DNA of 64,000 nucleotides from CAWCJL01 sp963795775 (GTDB lineage Bacteria > Acidobacteriota > Terriglobia > Terriglobales > Acidobacteriaceae). The translations under genes were made by a program, and so were the position numbers. The notes under the pieces were generated by a model, which saw only the letters and a program-made list of their open reading frames with translations, searched no databases and was not told the origin of the DNA. The stretch's first letter is position 1. Each line of letters starts with the position of its first letter. This document shows, in pieces, positions 26,092 to 35,271 of the stretch. Where the stretch lies: positions 496,001 to 560,000 of the forward strand of contig CAWCJL010000002.1 in NCBI GenBank assembly GCA_963795775.1, written 5' to 3'.

Positions 26092-28659
26092 ATGCTGAGT
26101 TCGCCCGTGCCGAAAAGTTCCCGCAGATTTTGGTGTATCACGCTGCTGTGCTTGTGTCATCCGCAGCTTGCGGTCAGGGCGTGGGCAAGCGCAGTGCAGG
26201 AACCAAGCGCGATACTCACTTCCGGCGGTGCGCCGGCATCTTCTTCCCCAACCGAGCAGCAGACGCCGGCGACGCAGCTTCCGGATGCCCCCGCAGCGCC
26301 TGACGCCGATGCGTCGGTGCCCGTGGCTACACCGGTGCCCTCCGAGACGCAAGGCACGCCGGTCCGCATTGAAGCGCAAGAGCAGCGGAAGACGGGGAAC
26401 ACCTACACCCTGCGTGGCAATGTCTTGATTCACTACCGCTCCTACATCGTGCGTGCGGACCAGGCCAGCTACAACGCGGATACGGGAGAGGTACGGGCGG
26501 AGGGACATCTGCAACTCCAGGGCGGAACGGACGACGAACTGATCACGGCCGACCGCGGGGTGGTCAACCTGACGCTGGACACAGCGCGCTTCTACCACGT
26601 GACCGGCAGCGTGGGCCTGCGGGGCGGGACGGGGCGGCGCAAGGTGGTCTACACCGGCCTGAACCCCCTGGTGTTTACCGGGCGCGTGGTCATCAAATCC
26701 GGCCCCGAGCAGTACAAGGTTATTGACGGCACCATGACCTCCTGCCGGCTGCCCAACCCGGACTGGCGGCTTTCGGCCCGGGAAATCTCGATGGCTGACG
26801 GGCAGGCGAGCGCGAAGAATGCGCTATTCCGACTGCTCGGCGTTCCCATTCTCTACCTGCCCTATGTGACGCATCCGGTGCTGGGCTCAGGCCGCGAATC
26901 CGGCTTTCTCATCCCGATGTATTCGAACTCGTCCACCAAGGGCACGGTGATCGGCGAGCAGATTTACCTGGTGCTCAACCGCAGCATGGACCTGACGGTG
27001 GGCACGGACTACTACTCCAAGCGAGGCTGGGCACCGAGCGGCGAGTTCCGCTTCCGCGGGCGCGATGAAGACTTTGCCGACCTGCGCTTTACGGCACTTT
27101 TCGATCGCGGCATCGTCACCGGGGGCACCTATCAGAACCAGGGCGGGCAGGACATCCTGCTCAACGGCCGCTATGCGCTGGGCACGTATACGCGCTCGGT
27201 GGCGAATGCGGAATATCTGAGCTCCTTTGTGTATCGCGAGGCCTTCGCCGAAAGCTTTGCGCAAGCCGTCGCGTCGCAGGTGAACTCCAGCTTCTTTGCC
27301 ACCCACAACCGCGACAGCTATTCGGAAAGTCTCAACTTCAACCGGTACACCAGTTACCAGAGCGTGACGCCGGGTGACGATATCGTGATCTCGCACTTGC
27401 CCACGCTGCAGCTCGACTCCACCGAGCGCGCGCTGGAACAGACCCCGTTCCACTGGTTCGTGGATGGCTCGATTGCGGGTCTGGACCGCCATGAACCGGG
27501 CTTTCACACCGCGCATGCGGTCGGGCGATTCGACCTCCGCCCCGAGCTGGGCGCACCGCTGCATGTGGCGGGATGGTCGCTGCGCCCCGTAATAGCGCTG
27601 CGGGACACGTTCTATTCCAAAAGCCAGGCGCCGAATCCTTCTCCGGTGCCGCCGTCCGGTTCGCTTGTCCCTATTTACCGCTCTGCCAGCGTCAATCGAA
27701 AGGACATCGAGGCGAGCCTGGATCTGCGCCCGCCGGTGCTGGAGCGCGACTTCTCGCCCGGCTGGCTGGTCCGGCGCTACGGGCGCTCCATGCGTCACGT
27801 GATCGAGCCGGAGGTGCGCTACCGCTATGTGGCTGGCATCGGAAATTTCCCCTCCATCCTGCGATTCGATCCGGTCGATATCGCTTCCGATACGAACGAA
27901 GTGGAGTACTCGCTGACGCAGCGGCTCTACTTCCGCCGGCTGCATGGCAAGCCCTGCGCCAATCCGGCGGTTCCCGCTCCGGTTACCGGGCGTATCTACC
28001 TGCCGCAGAATTATCGCGAGTGCGCCGGCGACACCAGCGGTTCGCTTAGCTGGCAGGTGGCACAGAAGCATTTCTTCGACCCGGAGTTTGGCGGCGCGGT
28101 GGTTCCCTTCCGGCGGAATGTCATCACGTCCGCGCTGGATCTCACGGGCATTTCGTTCCTCACCGGTCCGCGCAACTACTCGCCGGTGATCTCGCGACTG
28201 GCGCTCCGTACCAGCGGGCAGGTGGATCTGGGCTGGGACCTCGACTACGATCCCCTCGCGGGGCATATCGACGGCAGCAATGTGTATGCAGACGTACGCC
28301 GCGGCAACTACTTCGGCGCCATCAGCCATGCGCAGCTCAACGCGCTCAACGCCGTCTTCAGCGCGGCGAAAGCATCGCAGTTCACCAACTACAACCAGCT
28401 TCGGCTACTTATCGGATACGGCTCAAGCGTGAAGGCCGGGTTTAGTGTAGGCATCAACAGCGGTTACGATTTCAACCGCAACGAACTGCAGTACGGCGGG
28501 CTTCAGACCGGATACAACTGGGACTGCTGCGGGATTACGATGGAGTACCGCAGGCTCGCGCTGGGGCCGGCCCGAAACGAGAATTACGAGAGCTTCAGCT
28601 TTACCCTGGCCGGCATCGGCACCGCCGGAAATATCAGCCGCTCGCAACTGATCTATTGA
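26092..28659 (+). CDS. lptD: LptD, LPS-assembly outer membrane protein
   Basis: Inserts lipopolysaccharide into the outer leaflet of the outer membrane. 855 aa from ATG 26092, which opens into a signal-like stretch; the open frame upstream to 25732 is not convincing. Residues about 20-95 are a Pro/Ala-rich linker, then an OstA-like jellyroll (YTLRGNVLIHYRSYIVRADQ ... TGEVRAEGHLQLQGG) and a large beta-barrel. The LptD segment PNPDWRLSAREI and the YLPYVTHPVLGSGRESGFLIP block are characteristic. Four to five cysteines are visible (one in MTSCRLPNPD, one pair in YRECAGD/KPCAN), so disulfide maturation is possible, and the DsbA-like and SurA-like genes follow 2.5-3.5 kb downstream. Confidence 0.9.
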   Translation: MLSSPVPKSSRRFWCITLLCLCHPQLAVRAWASAVQEPSAILTSGGAPASSSPTEQQTPATQLPDAPAAPDADASVPVATPVPSETQGTPVRIEAQEQRKTGNTYTLRGNVLIHYRSYIVRADQASYNADTGEVRAEGHLQLQGGTDDELITADRGVVNLTLDTARFYHVTGSVGLRGGTGRRKVVYTGLNPLVFTGRVVIKSGPEQYKVIDGTMTSCRLPNPDWRLSAREISMADGQASAKNALFRLLGVPILYLPYVTHPVLGSGRESGFLIPMYSNSSTKGTVIGEQIYLVLNRSMDLTVGTDYYSKRGWAPSGEFRFRGRDEDFADLRFTALFDRGIVTGGTYQNQGGQDILLNGRYALGTYTRSVANAEYLSSFVYREAFAESFAQAVASQVNSSFFATHNRDSYSESLNFNRYTSYQSVTPGDDIVISHLPTLQLDSTERALEQTPFHWFVDGSIAGLDRHEPGFHTAHAVGRFDLRPELGAPLHVAGWSLRPVIALRDTFYSKSQAPNPSPVPPSGSLVPIYRSASVNRKDIEASLDLRPPVLERDFSPGWLVRRYGRSMRHVIEPEVRYRYVAGIGNFPSILRFDPVDIASDTNEVEYSLTQRLYFRRLHGKPCANPAVPAPVTGRIYLPQNYRECAGDTSGSLSWQVAQKHFFDPEFGGAVVPFRRNVITSALDLTGISFLTGPRNYSPVISRLALRTSGQVDLGWDLDYDPLAGHIDGSNVYADVRRGNYFGAISHAQLNALNAVFSAAKASQFTNYNQLRLLIGYGSSVKAGFSVGINSGYDFNRNELQYGGLQTGYNWDCCGITMEYRRLALGPARNENYESFSFTLAGIGTAGNISRSQLIY

Positions 28660-29050
28660 AAACGAATTCCTGGCCATGAGGGAGCTTCCCGGAACGCTCG
28701 CGCTGGCGCGCCGAGGGCGGCGGGAAATGGCACGCACGGCAGTTGCAAATAGAAGTTGACAACATGAGTGCCGCAGCCGATACTTCCCCTCCAGATAAGG
28801 CCTGATCGCCGAAGCTGCACGGAAAGCCGAGTAGCTTCAAATCGCGTTCCCCATGCACGACGGGGCTGCGGTTCCAGCGATTGGCGTCGGGCCACACTAT
28901 CCCCCACCACGTGGGCCATCAGACTTCCCGGGTACCTGGGTCCCTGCAAAGTACGGCTCGTGCAGAGTCGTCGAGGTATCGTTCCACGGCCCCACCTCGC
29001 CTGCTCGAGTAAGCTGCTCACCCATTCGCACGCGTTCTGAGGTGATAGTC
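28660..29050. other. Intergenic region between lptD and a secreted-protein gene
   Basis: 391 bp without a supported ORF; frames crossing it are short or are 5' read-through of the next gene. A small CCCAC-cac-GTGGG inverted repeat lies near 28908-28918. No riboswitch class was recognised. The next gene starts at 29051 with its own ribosome site (GAGGTGATAGTC). Confidence 0.4.
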
Positions 29051-30847
29051 ATGCGCAGTTCTCTTTCTTTTCGTCCCACACCAGACAAAGCTCAAGAAGT
29101 TCGCTTCCGCCATCTTGTCTGGCGTGTGTTGCTCTTGACCCTCGTCATTGCCGTCATGGGCCCCCAGTTGCACGCCCAGGTGCAGGTCAGCGGTCACGCG
29201 GGGCAGCAGCAGGCAGATGCTGCCAGCGCCGTGGTGCTGAACGATCTTCCGCTGATCTCCGCGGCTAACCGGTCGATTCCCGGCCGCTTCTCCGGGATGC
29301 GGCCTGCCAGCGGTATTTCCGATTCCGAGTACCTGGTGCGCAAAGCGGAAGCAGCCCAGATTCGCTTTTCTCCGCGGGTTAGTTCCGCGCTCATGCCCAG
29401 GTCAGCCGGCGTCGATCCGGAAACACCCGGCGCCAGCAGGAACTACAACGGAATCAATGAAACCTGCGCATTCGTGACGCCGTCCGACATGGCCATCGCT
29501 GTAGGCATTGGCTACGTGCTGCAGGTGGTCAATGACTGTCTTGCTGTTTTTGACAAGAGCGGCACGGTGCAGTCCGGATATCCCAAGAGCGTCAACACCT
29601 TCTTCGGGCTACCCGCAAACAACTTCTCCATCGGCCGGTTCACCACCGATCCCCGCGCGGTGTATGACTGGGTTTCGAATCGCTATTTCTTCGAGATCCT
29701 TTGGGAGGACCTGCCGAACAGCCGCGGTTACGTGATGCTTGCCGCGAGCAATACCAACGACCCCCGCGGTGGCTGGCATACTTACAAGATCCAGGTCGGC
29801 GGCGCCGGCCGGTGCCCCGACTTCCCAGCGCTCGGCCAGGGGCCGTCCGGCGACCCGGCCAATGGGGCGTTCGCCATCGGTTTCAATGTATTTAGCTGCA
29901 GTCCGAGCGGGCTCCATACCCTGGTCGACGACCAGGTCTGGTTCCTGCCCAAAGCCGCCATGTATCGCGGGGCCGGTTTCGGATTCAACTTCTTCTACGG
30001 TCCTAACGCCCGGGGCGTTCTGCTCGATACCATTCAGCCGTCGAATGACGAATCGGTCAGCGATAAGCCGCGCGCCATCTTCGGCGTGAACAGCTTCAAC
30101 ATCAACTCCGGTGGAGTCCAGTGCAGGCAAGGATGCAACGGCCTGGTGGTCTGGTCTTTCTCCAATGTTCTACAACGCACCGGGAGTCCGGGCCTGGAGT
30201 TCGCAGGCAGGGTGATCTCTACTCCCAGCAACTACTCTCTGCCACCGGCTGCCAGCCAGCCCGGCGGCCGCAATACGGTCGACACCGGCGACACGCGCAT
30301 TTCCGGAACGGTTTTCTACACCGGCGGGAGCCTGTGGGCGGCCATTAACACCAACAATGGTGGAGGAGGACCGGCGGTGCTGTCCTGGCAGATCCACCCC
30401 ACCCTGGACGACAACGACCCCCGTTGCACGGGCGCATTCGTCAATTACTGCCCACGCGTTAACGGCGCGAGCATTGAACAGGAGGTTAGCTACGCAATCG
30501 GCGGCGGTACGTCTTTGAATGCGTACTATGGCACCATCATCCCGGACCCGGAACGGAACGTCACCATGGTCTTCAACTTCTCCGGAGATAATGCGTATCC
30601 CGGCGTGGCCTACACCACGAACCGGGTCACCAATGTCCCGGGCCACTGGCATGACAGCGGTATCTTCCTTGCCCAGGGTCAGAGCTTCTACAGCCAGACC
30701 CGGTGGGGCGATTTCACCGGCGCCTGTCTCGACCTGTCGTATTCTCCGTACCCCAAGCTCTGGTTTAGCGGCATGTATGCTCGCTCTGACCACAACTGGG
30801 GAACCAGGATAGGCCGGAACGGCTACTCCTTCTCCAACGAGCCATAA
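29051..30847 (+). CDS. Large secreted protein, probably beta-propeller-like, function unknown
   Basis: 598 aa, start with GAGGTG 7 nt upstream. N-terminal hydrophobic segment (about 22-43) ends in a plausible signal cleavage LHAQ. The mature protein has repeated blade-like segments: TPSDMAIAVGIGYVLQVVNDCLAVFDKSG, DPRAVYDWVSNRYFFEILWED, MLAASNTNDPRGGWHTYKI, and later SWQIHPTLDDNDPRC and QTRWGDFTGACLD. Asp-Pro-containing turns of the D-P-R-x-x-Y-D type recur in secreted propeller-like proteins of soil bacteria. No catalytic residues were identified. Enzyme, adhesin or binding protein cannot be told apart. Confidence 0.7.
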   Translation: MRSSLSFRPTPDKAQEVRFRHLVWRVLLLTLVIAVMGPQLHAQVQVSGHAGQQQADAASAVVLNDLPLISAANRSIPGRFSGMRPASGISDSEYLVRKAEAAQIRFSPRVSSALMPRSAGVDPETPGASRNYNGINETCAFVTPSDMAIAVGIGYVLQVVNDCLAVFDKSGTVQSGYPKSVNTFFGLPANNFSIGRFTTDPRAVYDWVSNRYFFEILWEDLPNSRGYVMLAASNTNDPRGGWHTYKIQVGGAGRCPDFPALGQGPSGDPANGAFAIGFNVFSCSPSGLHTLVDDQVWFLPKAAMYRGAGFGFNFFYGPNARGVLLDTIQPSNDESVSDKPRAIFGVNSFNINSGGVQCRQGCNGLVVWSFSNVLQRTGSPGLEFAGRVISTPSNYSLPPAASQPGGRNTVDTGDTRISGTVFYTGGSLWAAINTNNGGGGPAVLSWQIHPTLDDNDPRCTGAFVNYCPRVNGASIEQEVSYAIGGGTSLNAYYGTIIPDPERNVTMVFNFSGDNAYPGVAYTTNRVTNVPGHWHDSGIFLAQGQSFYSQTRWGDFTGACLDLSYSPYPKLWFSGMYARSDHNWGTRIGRNGYSFSNEP

Positions 30848-30865
30848 CCAGTTGCAACCCACAGT

Positions 30866-30896
30866 GGAGTGCTCCGGCCCAAAGCTGGAGCACTCC
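30866..30896 (+). terminator. Hairpin after the secreted-protein gene
   Basis: Stem GGAGTGCTCC / GGAGCACTCC, 10 bp with an 11-nt loop, 19 bp after the stop at 30847. No T-run follows, so intrinsic termination is likely weak or Rho-assisted. Confidence 0.55.
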
Positions 30897-31122
30897 GCAT
30901 ATGTTTCGCGTGAGCCGTCTTCATTGTGCGAGCAGTCGGTACCCGGCGAGCCTGCAATTGGCGTACTGGACCAAGAGCAAAGAATTCACGCTTGAGCGAA
31001 GATGGGCCACAATTCCCCGGCTGCGCACGCTCCTGCTACACCGGCCCCAACTCCTTCATGGCGAACCGATCAGCCGACCTGAGATAATCAGGAACACGCC
31101 CGATTTTTGGAAGGTGACTGGT

Positions 31123-32094
31123 TTGTCTCAATCCCGTTTGTTGCTTTGCGCGGTTCTTATCCTGGCCGCCGCCGGCTGCCGTGCGCAGAATCCGCCGCCA
31201 AACTCTTCCGCGGACCGCCGCATCGAGGTGCTGGTTCGTTCGCAGTTCAACGTTCCTTCGGACTACGAGGTGATGCTCGGCGGCAAGACGAAGAGCGATA
31301 TCCCCGGCTTCAGCAATCTCCCGGTCACGTTTTCGCACAAGGGCAAGCAGACCACGGTTCCCTTTCTGATTTCGAGCGATGGCAACACGCTGGCGCGGCT
31401 GGAGAAGTTCGATATCAGCAAGGATCCTTCGGACTCGATCTCGATCGCGAAGCGCCCCATTCGCGGCGATGCCAATGCCAAGGTGACGGTCATCAACTTC
31501 GACGACCTGGAATGCCCGTTCTGCGCGCGCATGCACAACGAGCTCTTTCCCGGCACGATGGACCACTACAAGAACCTGGTCCGCTTTGTGTACAAGGACT
31601 ACCCGCTGGTCGAAATCCACCCCTGGGCGATGCACGCCGCGGTGGATGCCAATTGCCTGGCCGACGAGAGCACGCCCGCGTACTGGAGCTTTGTGGACTA
31701 TGTGCATAGTCACGGGCACGAGATCAGTGGGGAGGGCCAGGACCCCGCCAAGGCGTTTCTCAGCCTGGATGAAGCCGCGCGCAACGAGGGCAAGCGCGCC
31801 AATGTCAGCGCCGATAAGCTGAACGCCTGCCTCAGCAAGCAGGACGAAGCGGCAGTGCGCGCTTCCATGCGCGAAGGAGCCAACCTCGGCATTGAAGGCA
31901 CGCCGCAGGTCTTCGTCAACGGCGAGCGTTTGAATGCCGGGGCGGTGGACACGGAGATGGTGTGGGATGCGATTGACCGCGCGCTGCGTGCCGTTGGCGA
32001 GCAGCCGCCGCCACGTCCCGAGCCGCCGTCCGCCGGCGCGCCGGAGCAGAGCACGGCCCCTGCAGGCGCACCCGCACAGCCGCCGAGCAAATGA
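31123..32094 (+). CDS. DsbA-like thioredoxin-fold lipoprotein
   Basis: 323 aa. Start chosen at TTG 31123, about 9 nt after GGAAGG; it opens into a lipoprotein signal with the lipobox LILAAAGC, so the protein is probably anchored in the periplasm. After a 100-residue N-terminal domain comes a thioredoxin-4/DsbA-type domain with the redox pair CPFC in FDDLECPFCARMH and the cis-Pro loop GTPQVFVNG. Helical insertion between them fits DsbA. Pro-rich C-terminal tail. Likely makes or shuffles disulfides in envelope proteins; LptD and the disulfide-rich secreted proteins nearby are possible clients. GTG 31114 is an alternative start but has no spacing to the ribosome site. Confidence 0.85.
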   Translation: MSQSRLLLCAVLILAAAGCRAQNPPPNSSADRRIEVLVRSQFNVPSDYEVMLGGKTKSDIPGFSNLPVTFSHKGKQTTVPFLISSDGNTLARLEKFDISKDPSDSISIAKRPIRGDANAKVTVINFDDLECPFCARMHNELFPGTMDHYKNLVRFVYKDYPLVEIHPWAMHAAVDANCLADESTPAYWSFVDYVHSHGHEISGEGQDPAKAFLSLDEAARNEGKRANVSADKLNACLSKQDEAAVRASMREGANLGIEGTPQVFVNGERLNAGAVDTEMVWDAIDRALRAVGEQPPPRPEPPSAGAPEQSTAPAGAPAQPPSK

Positions 32095-32226
32095 ACCGCT
32101 AGAGTTCAGGCGAGCCGGCTGCAGTTCCATTTGAGCGAGGCTGAGACGCAGTATTCTTTTGGAGCGGGCCCGTGTGTTGCGGGTCCCGCGAAGCGCCGGC
32201 GCAGGCTGGTTCTTCAAGGAGATCGA

Positions 32227-33327
32227 GTGTTCGGAAGCCTTTGCGTGCGTCCCTCGGGACTGCGCGCCTCATTGCCCTCCGCTTGCCGCAGCTTTCTGCT
32301 CACGCCGGCTTACATGCTGCTCTTCACGCTGGTCCTCGCGGGCTGCAACCGTCCGCACCAGGCAAACGTGGTGGCCACCGTGAATGGCCACCCGATCGAG
32401 CGCGCCGAGTTGGAACGCTACTATCGCGGCAACCTGGGCGATGGACAGCGTGAGCCTACGCCCATCCAGGCCAGCATCGCGCGTCTGGATATCCTGCGGC
32501 AGTTGATTGACGACGAGATTCTGCAGCAGCGCGCCGCCAAGCTTAACCTGGTCGCGACCGATGAGGAAGTGGATGCCAAGCTGGGCGAACTGAAGGCGCC
32601 GTTCACCCAGGAGGAGTTCAATCAGCGGCTGAAGGCCAAGAACATGACGCTCGAAGATCTGAAGCGGCAGATTCGCCGCTCGCTCACCAGCGAGAAGCTG
32701 ATGAACAAGGAGATCAATTCGAAGATCAATATCACGGACGCCGACATCACGAACTACTACAACGACAACAAGGCGGAGTTCAACCTGATCGAGCCGCAAT
32801 ACCATCTGGCGCAGATCGTGGTGACGTCGGTGCCCTCGCAGCAGCCCGGGAATCTGCAGAATAACAAGGCGATGAACGAGGCCGAGGCGAAGAAGAAGAT
32901 CGAGACCCTGCACAACCGCCTGGAAAGCGGCGAAGACTTTGGCGCGCTCGCAGCGAACTTCTCCGAGCAGCCGGCGACCGCCAGCAACGGCGGCGACATG
33001 GGCTTTATCCCGGAGACGCAGTTGCACGCCGATCCCAACGTGTACGCCGCAGTGGTGAAGCTGAAGCCGGGCCAGATCACCGATGTGCTGCCCTTCACCG
33101 AAGCCGGGTCCAAGCGATCGGTCGGTTACGCCATCTACAAGCTGATCTCACGCGAAGCCGCGGGGCAGCGCGAACTGAACGATCCACGCGTGCAGCAGGC
33201 AATCCGGCAGCAACTGCGTGACAGCCGCGCCCAACTGCTGAAGAACGCCTATTACGAGATGCTGCGCGATCAGGCGCGGGTGGAGAATTACTACGCCGAG
33301 GATCTGTTCAAGAACGGCGCTCAGTAG
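32227..33327 (+). CDS. SurA-like peptidyl-prolyl isomerase lipoprotein
   Basis: Periplasmic chaperone for outer-membrane proteins. 366 aa from GTG 32227, selected because AAGGAG lies 5 nt upstream; the frame continues farther up but less well. Lipobox TLVLAGC. Then a SurA N-terminal helical domain (VVATVNGHPIERAELERYYR, LDILRQLIDDEILQQRA), followed by a parvulin domain starting at about residue 190 with YHLAQIVVT, and AANFSEQPATASNGGDMGFIPE, where the GG-D-MG-F motif is diagnostic. Only one parvulin domain, so shorter than Escherichia coli SurA. Lies 132 bp after the DsbA-like gene. Confidence 0.9.
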   Translation: MFGSLCVRPSGLRASLPSACRSFLLTPAYMLLFTLVLAGCNRPHQANVVATVNGHPIERAELERYYRGNLGDGQREPTPIQASIARLDILRQLIDDEILQQRAAKLNLVATDEEVDAKLGELKAPFTQEEFNQRLKAKNMTLEDLKRQIRRSLTSEKLMNKEINSKINITDADITNYYNDNKAEFNLIEPQYHLAQIVVTSVPSQQPGNLQNNKAMNEAEAKKKIETLHNRLESGEDFGALAANFSEQPATASNGGDMGFIPETQLHADPNVYAAVVKLKPGQITDVLPFTEAGSKRSVGYAIYKLISREAAGQRELNDPRVQQAIRQQLRDSRAQLLKNAYYEMLRDQARVENYYAEDLFKNGAQ

Positions 33328-33338
33328 GGGCGCCGTTC
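33312..33338 (+). terminator. Hairpin overlapping the surA-like stop codon
   Basis: GAACGGCGC / GCGCCGTTC, 9 bp with a 9-nt loop containing the TAG stop. No T-run. It would separate this gene from the convergent ICMT-like gene. Confidence 0.45.
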
Positions 33339-33404
33339 GCCAACGTAAAGCGGCGCTTCACGTGCTATTGGCCGAGACGGCGGGCGAGAGATGTATGCCT
33401 CCTC

Positions 33405-34019
33405 TCACCAGACGAACGGTACCAAGCCTTTGACCCGTCCGCGATAGACGGCGTAGGCGTCGCCGAATTGCTGCAGCATGAATCGCTCTTCCACCCGCGA
33501 TTTCATCGTGAATGCGATGAGTGCCAGCACCACGCCAAGAAAGCCGTGCACTTCCCCGGAGGTGATGGCTGTGCCCAGCATTCCAAGCAGCAGGCCGGAG
33601 TAGATGGGGTGCCGCACCACCCGGTACGGACCACCCATGACCAGTTCATGATCGTGCTTGAGGGTCACATTGCCGCTCCAATTCCGGCCGATGGTGAGCC
33701 GCGCAAACACGGCGAATCCGAGACCCACGACCAGCAGCACAAACCCGAGTATCAGCATTCCAGCATTTTGCGGCAGCACGCGCACGGTTAGAAACGGCCA
33801 GGCGTATTCGTCATGCACGAGCAGGTAGAACCCGGCAACAGTGAGCAGTACCTGGAGAAGGCGCGCACTGGAGGGCTGCGTTCTTTGCGTGCTCTTCACA
33901 TTGACGGAAGTCACGAGCCACACGGCCAGCAACGTGAGCCAGAGATACCCAATCCAGCTATAGAGCCGGGGCGCCCAGGCCGGGGTCATGAGTCCAGCGA
34001 GCATGGCTCCAGGGTTCAC
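33405..34019 (-). CDS. Isoprenylcysteine carboxyl methyltransferase-family membrane protein
   Basis: 204 aa from GTG 34019, which has AAGGAG 5 nt upstream (the longer ATG at 34097 is less likely). Four or five helices. The C-terminal half carries the family signature YRVVRHPIYSGLLLGMLGTA and EERFMLQQFGDAYAVYRGRVKGLVP, typical of ICMT/phospholipid methyltransferase-like proteins in bacteria. The substrate is unknown; prenylated proteins are absent in bacteria, so the target is probably a lipid or small molecule. Stands alone on the minus strand, convergent with the SurA-like gene. Confidence 0.85.
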   Translation of the reverse strand: MNPGAMLAGLMTPAWAPRLYSWIGYLWLTLLAVWLVTSVNVKSTQRTQPSSARLLQVLLTVAGFYLLVHDEYAWPFLTVRVLPQNAGMLILGFVLLVVGLGFAVFARLTIGRNWSGNVTLKHDHELVMGGPYRVVRHPIYSGLLLGMLGTAITSGEVHGFLGVVLALIAFTMKSRVEERFMLQQFGDAYAVYRGRVKGLVPFVW

Positions 34020-34232
34020 CTTGTCTCCTTGGCTGCTTCTGCCAGATTTTTTTGAAAGCCCATACTGATGTGCGCTTCGGCGTGTTCGCCCGGCCACCGC
34101 AGATGGATATGGTTACGCACCGTGAACTGAAATGTTCCCGTGCAAGACAGCAGCAGAAGCGGGACGAGGGCGGAGCGGGAAAATATGCCCAAGCTAACCA
34201 CGGGTGGAGGCCGGACCGTATGATCGTTGCTT

Positions 34233-35228
34233 ATGATCCGCTACGGCATTCTCGGCTTCGGACATCACGGGGAGCGGCGGCTAGCGCCGGCCTTTCGCAA
34301 TACGCACAACGCCACGCTGGCCGGCATCTGGCGGCGCGACCGCGCGAAGGGACAGGAGAACGCGGCGAAGTTCGGCATCGCGCATGTCTTCCATACGCCC
34401 GAGGAACTCTGCGCTTCGGCGGAAATCGATGCGGTGTTCGTGGCGTCGCCGGACGCGCTCCATCTTCCGCACACGCTGCTGGCGCTCGCGCACGGCAAGC
34501 CGGTATTGTGTGAAAAGCCGCTGGCCATGAATGCCGCCGAGGCAGAGGAGATGCTGGCCGCGGCACAAAGGGCGGGGCTCGCGTTTGGCGTGGCGCAGAA
34601 CTTCCGCTGGAACCGTTCGCTCGAACGCATGCGTGCGCTGGTTGCGGAATCTGCGGTAGGCACGCCTGTCTTCGCTGCGGCGAGTTTCTGCTTCCAGAGC
34701 GAAAAGAGCCCACGCACCTGGTTTACCGACAAGAACCTCGCGTGCGGGGGTCCTATTGGCGATGTCGGGATCCACTGCATTGACGCGCTGCGCTTTGTGT
34801 TGCAACAAGACGTAACAGCGGTGACGACATTAGCCCGCCAGGATGCCGACTCCGGTCCGATCGAGGCCTCGGCCGCGCTCGCGCTCGAGTTTACGGGCGG
34901 CACCCTTGCCTCCGTCCACGTCAGCTTCCGCGCCCTGTATCGAACGTATTTCGAAGTGACCGGCGCCGACGGCGTGCTCACGGCGGAAAACGGTCTCACC
35001 GTGGATCGTCCGGTGGAGATCGTGCACCGCCAGGGCGGCGCAGTGATCTCCAGTGAAGAGCTCAGCAATGCGGATGCTTACAGCCGCATGCTCGACAGCT
35101 TCGCCGCGACGATTGAAACCGGTGCCCCCTTCGCTGCCTCCGGCGAGGATGCGATCAACAACCAGCGCACGCTCGACGCCGCTTTCCAGAGCTGGCGCAG
35201 CGGCAAGAAGGAGAAGGTGCAGGCATAA
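34233..35228 (+). CDS. Gfo/Idh/MocA-family NAD(P)-dependent oxidoreductase
   Basis: 331 aa from ATG 34233; TTG 34227 two codons upstream is an alternative. N-terminal Rossmann fold (YGILGFGHHGERRLAPAFR, then VASPDALHLPHTLLALAHGKPVLCEKPLAMN), with the EKP lysine expected to be catalytic, and a C-terminal alpha/beta domain with DVGIHCIDALRFVL, also typical. These enzymes oxidise or reduce sugars, inositols and related compounds; the substrate cannot be told. A TATGAT hexamer stands 8 bp before the ATG. Convergent with the SRPBCC gene across a palindrome. Confidence 0.9.
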   Translation: MIRYGILGFGHHGERRLAPAFRNTHNATLAGIWRRDRAKGQENAAKFGIAHVFHTPEELCASAEIDAVFVASPDALHLPHTLLALAHGKPVLCEKPLAMNAAEAEEMLAAAQRAGLAFGVAQNFRWNRSLERMRALVAESAVGTPVFAAASFCFQSEKSPRTWFTDKNLACGGPIGDVGIHCIDALRFVLQQDVTAVTTLARQDADSGPIEASAALALEFTGGTLASVHVSFRALYRTYFEVTGADGVLTAENGLTVDRPVEIVHRQGGAVISSEELSNADAYSRMLDSFAATIETGAPFAASGEDAINNQRTLDAAFQSWRSGKKEKVQA

Positions 35229-35229
35229 C

Positions 35230-35265
35230 GCCTCTGCTCCCACGTGGGAGCGTGAGGACAGAGGC
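35230..35265. terminator. Bidirectional hairpin between convergent genes
   Basis: Perfect palindrome GCTCCCACGTGGGAGC (35236-35251) nested in outer arms GCCTCTG / CAGAGGC. It sits right between the Gfo/Idh/MocA stop and the SRPBCC stop and can end transcription from both sides. No T-run. Confidence 0.55.
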
Positions 35266-35271
35266 GCATGG

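Noticed and set aside
28660..29050. Riboswitch or cyclic-di-GMP leader before the secreted protein
   Set aside because: No GEMM or other known conserved core found by eye; only a short palindrome.
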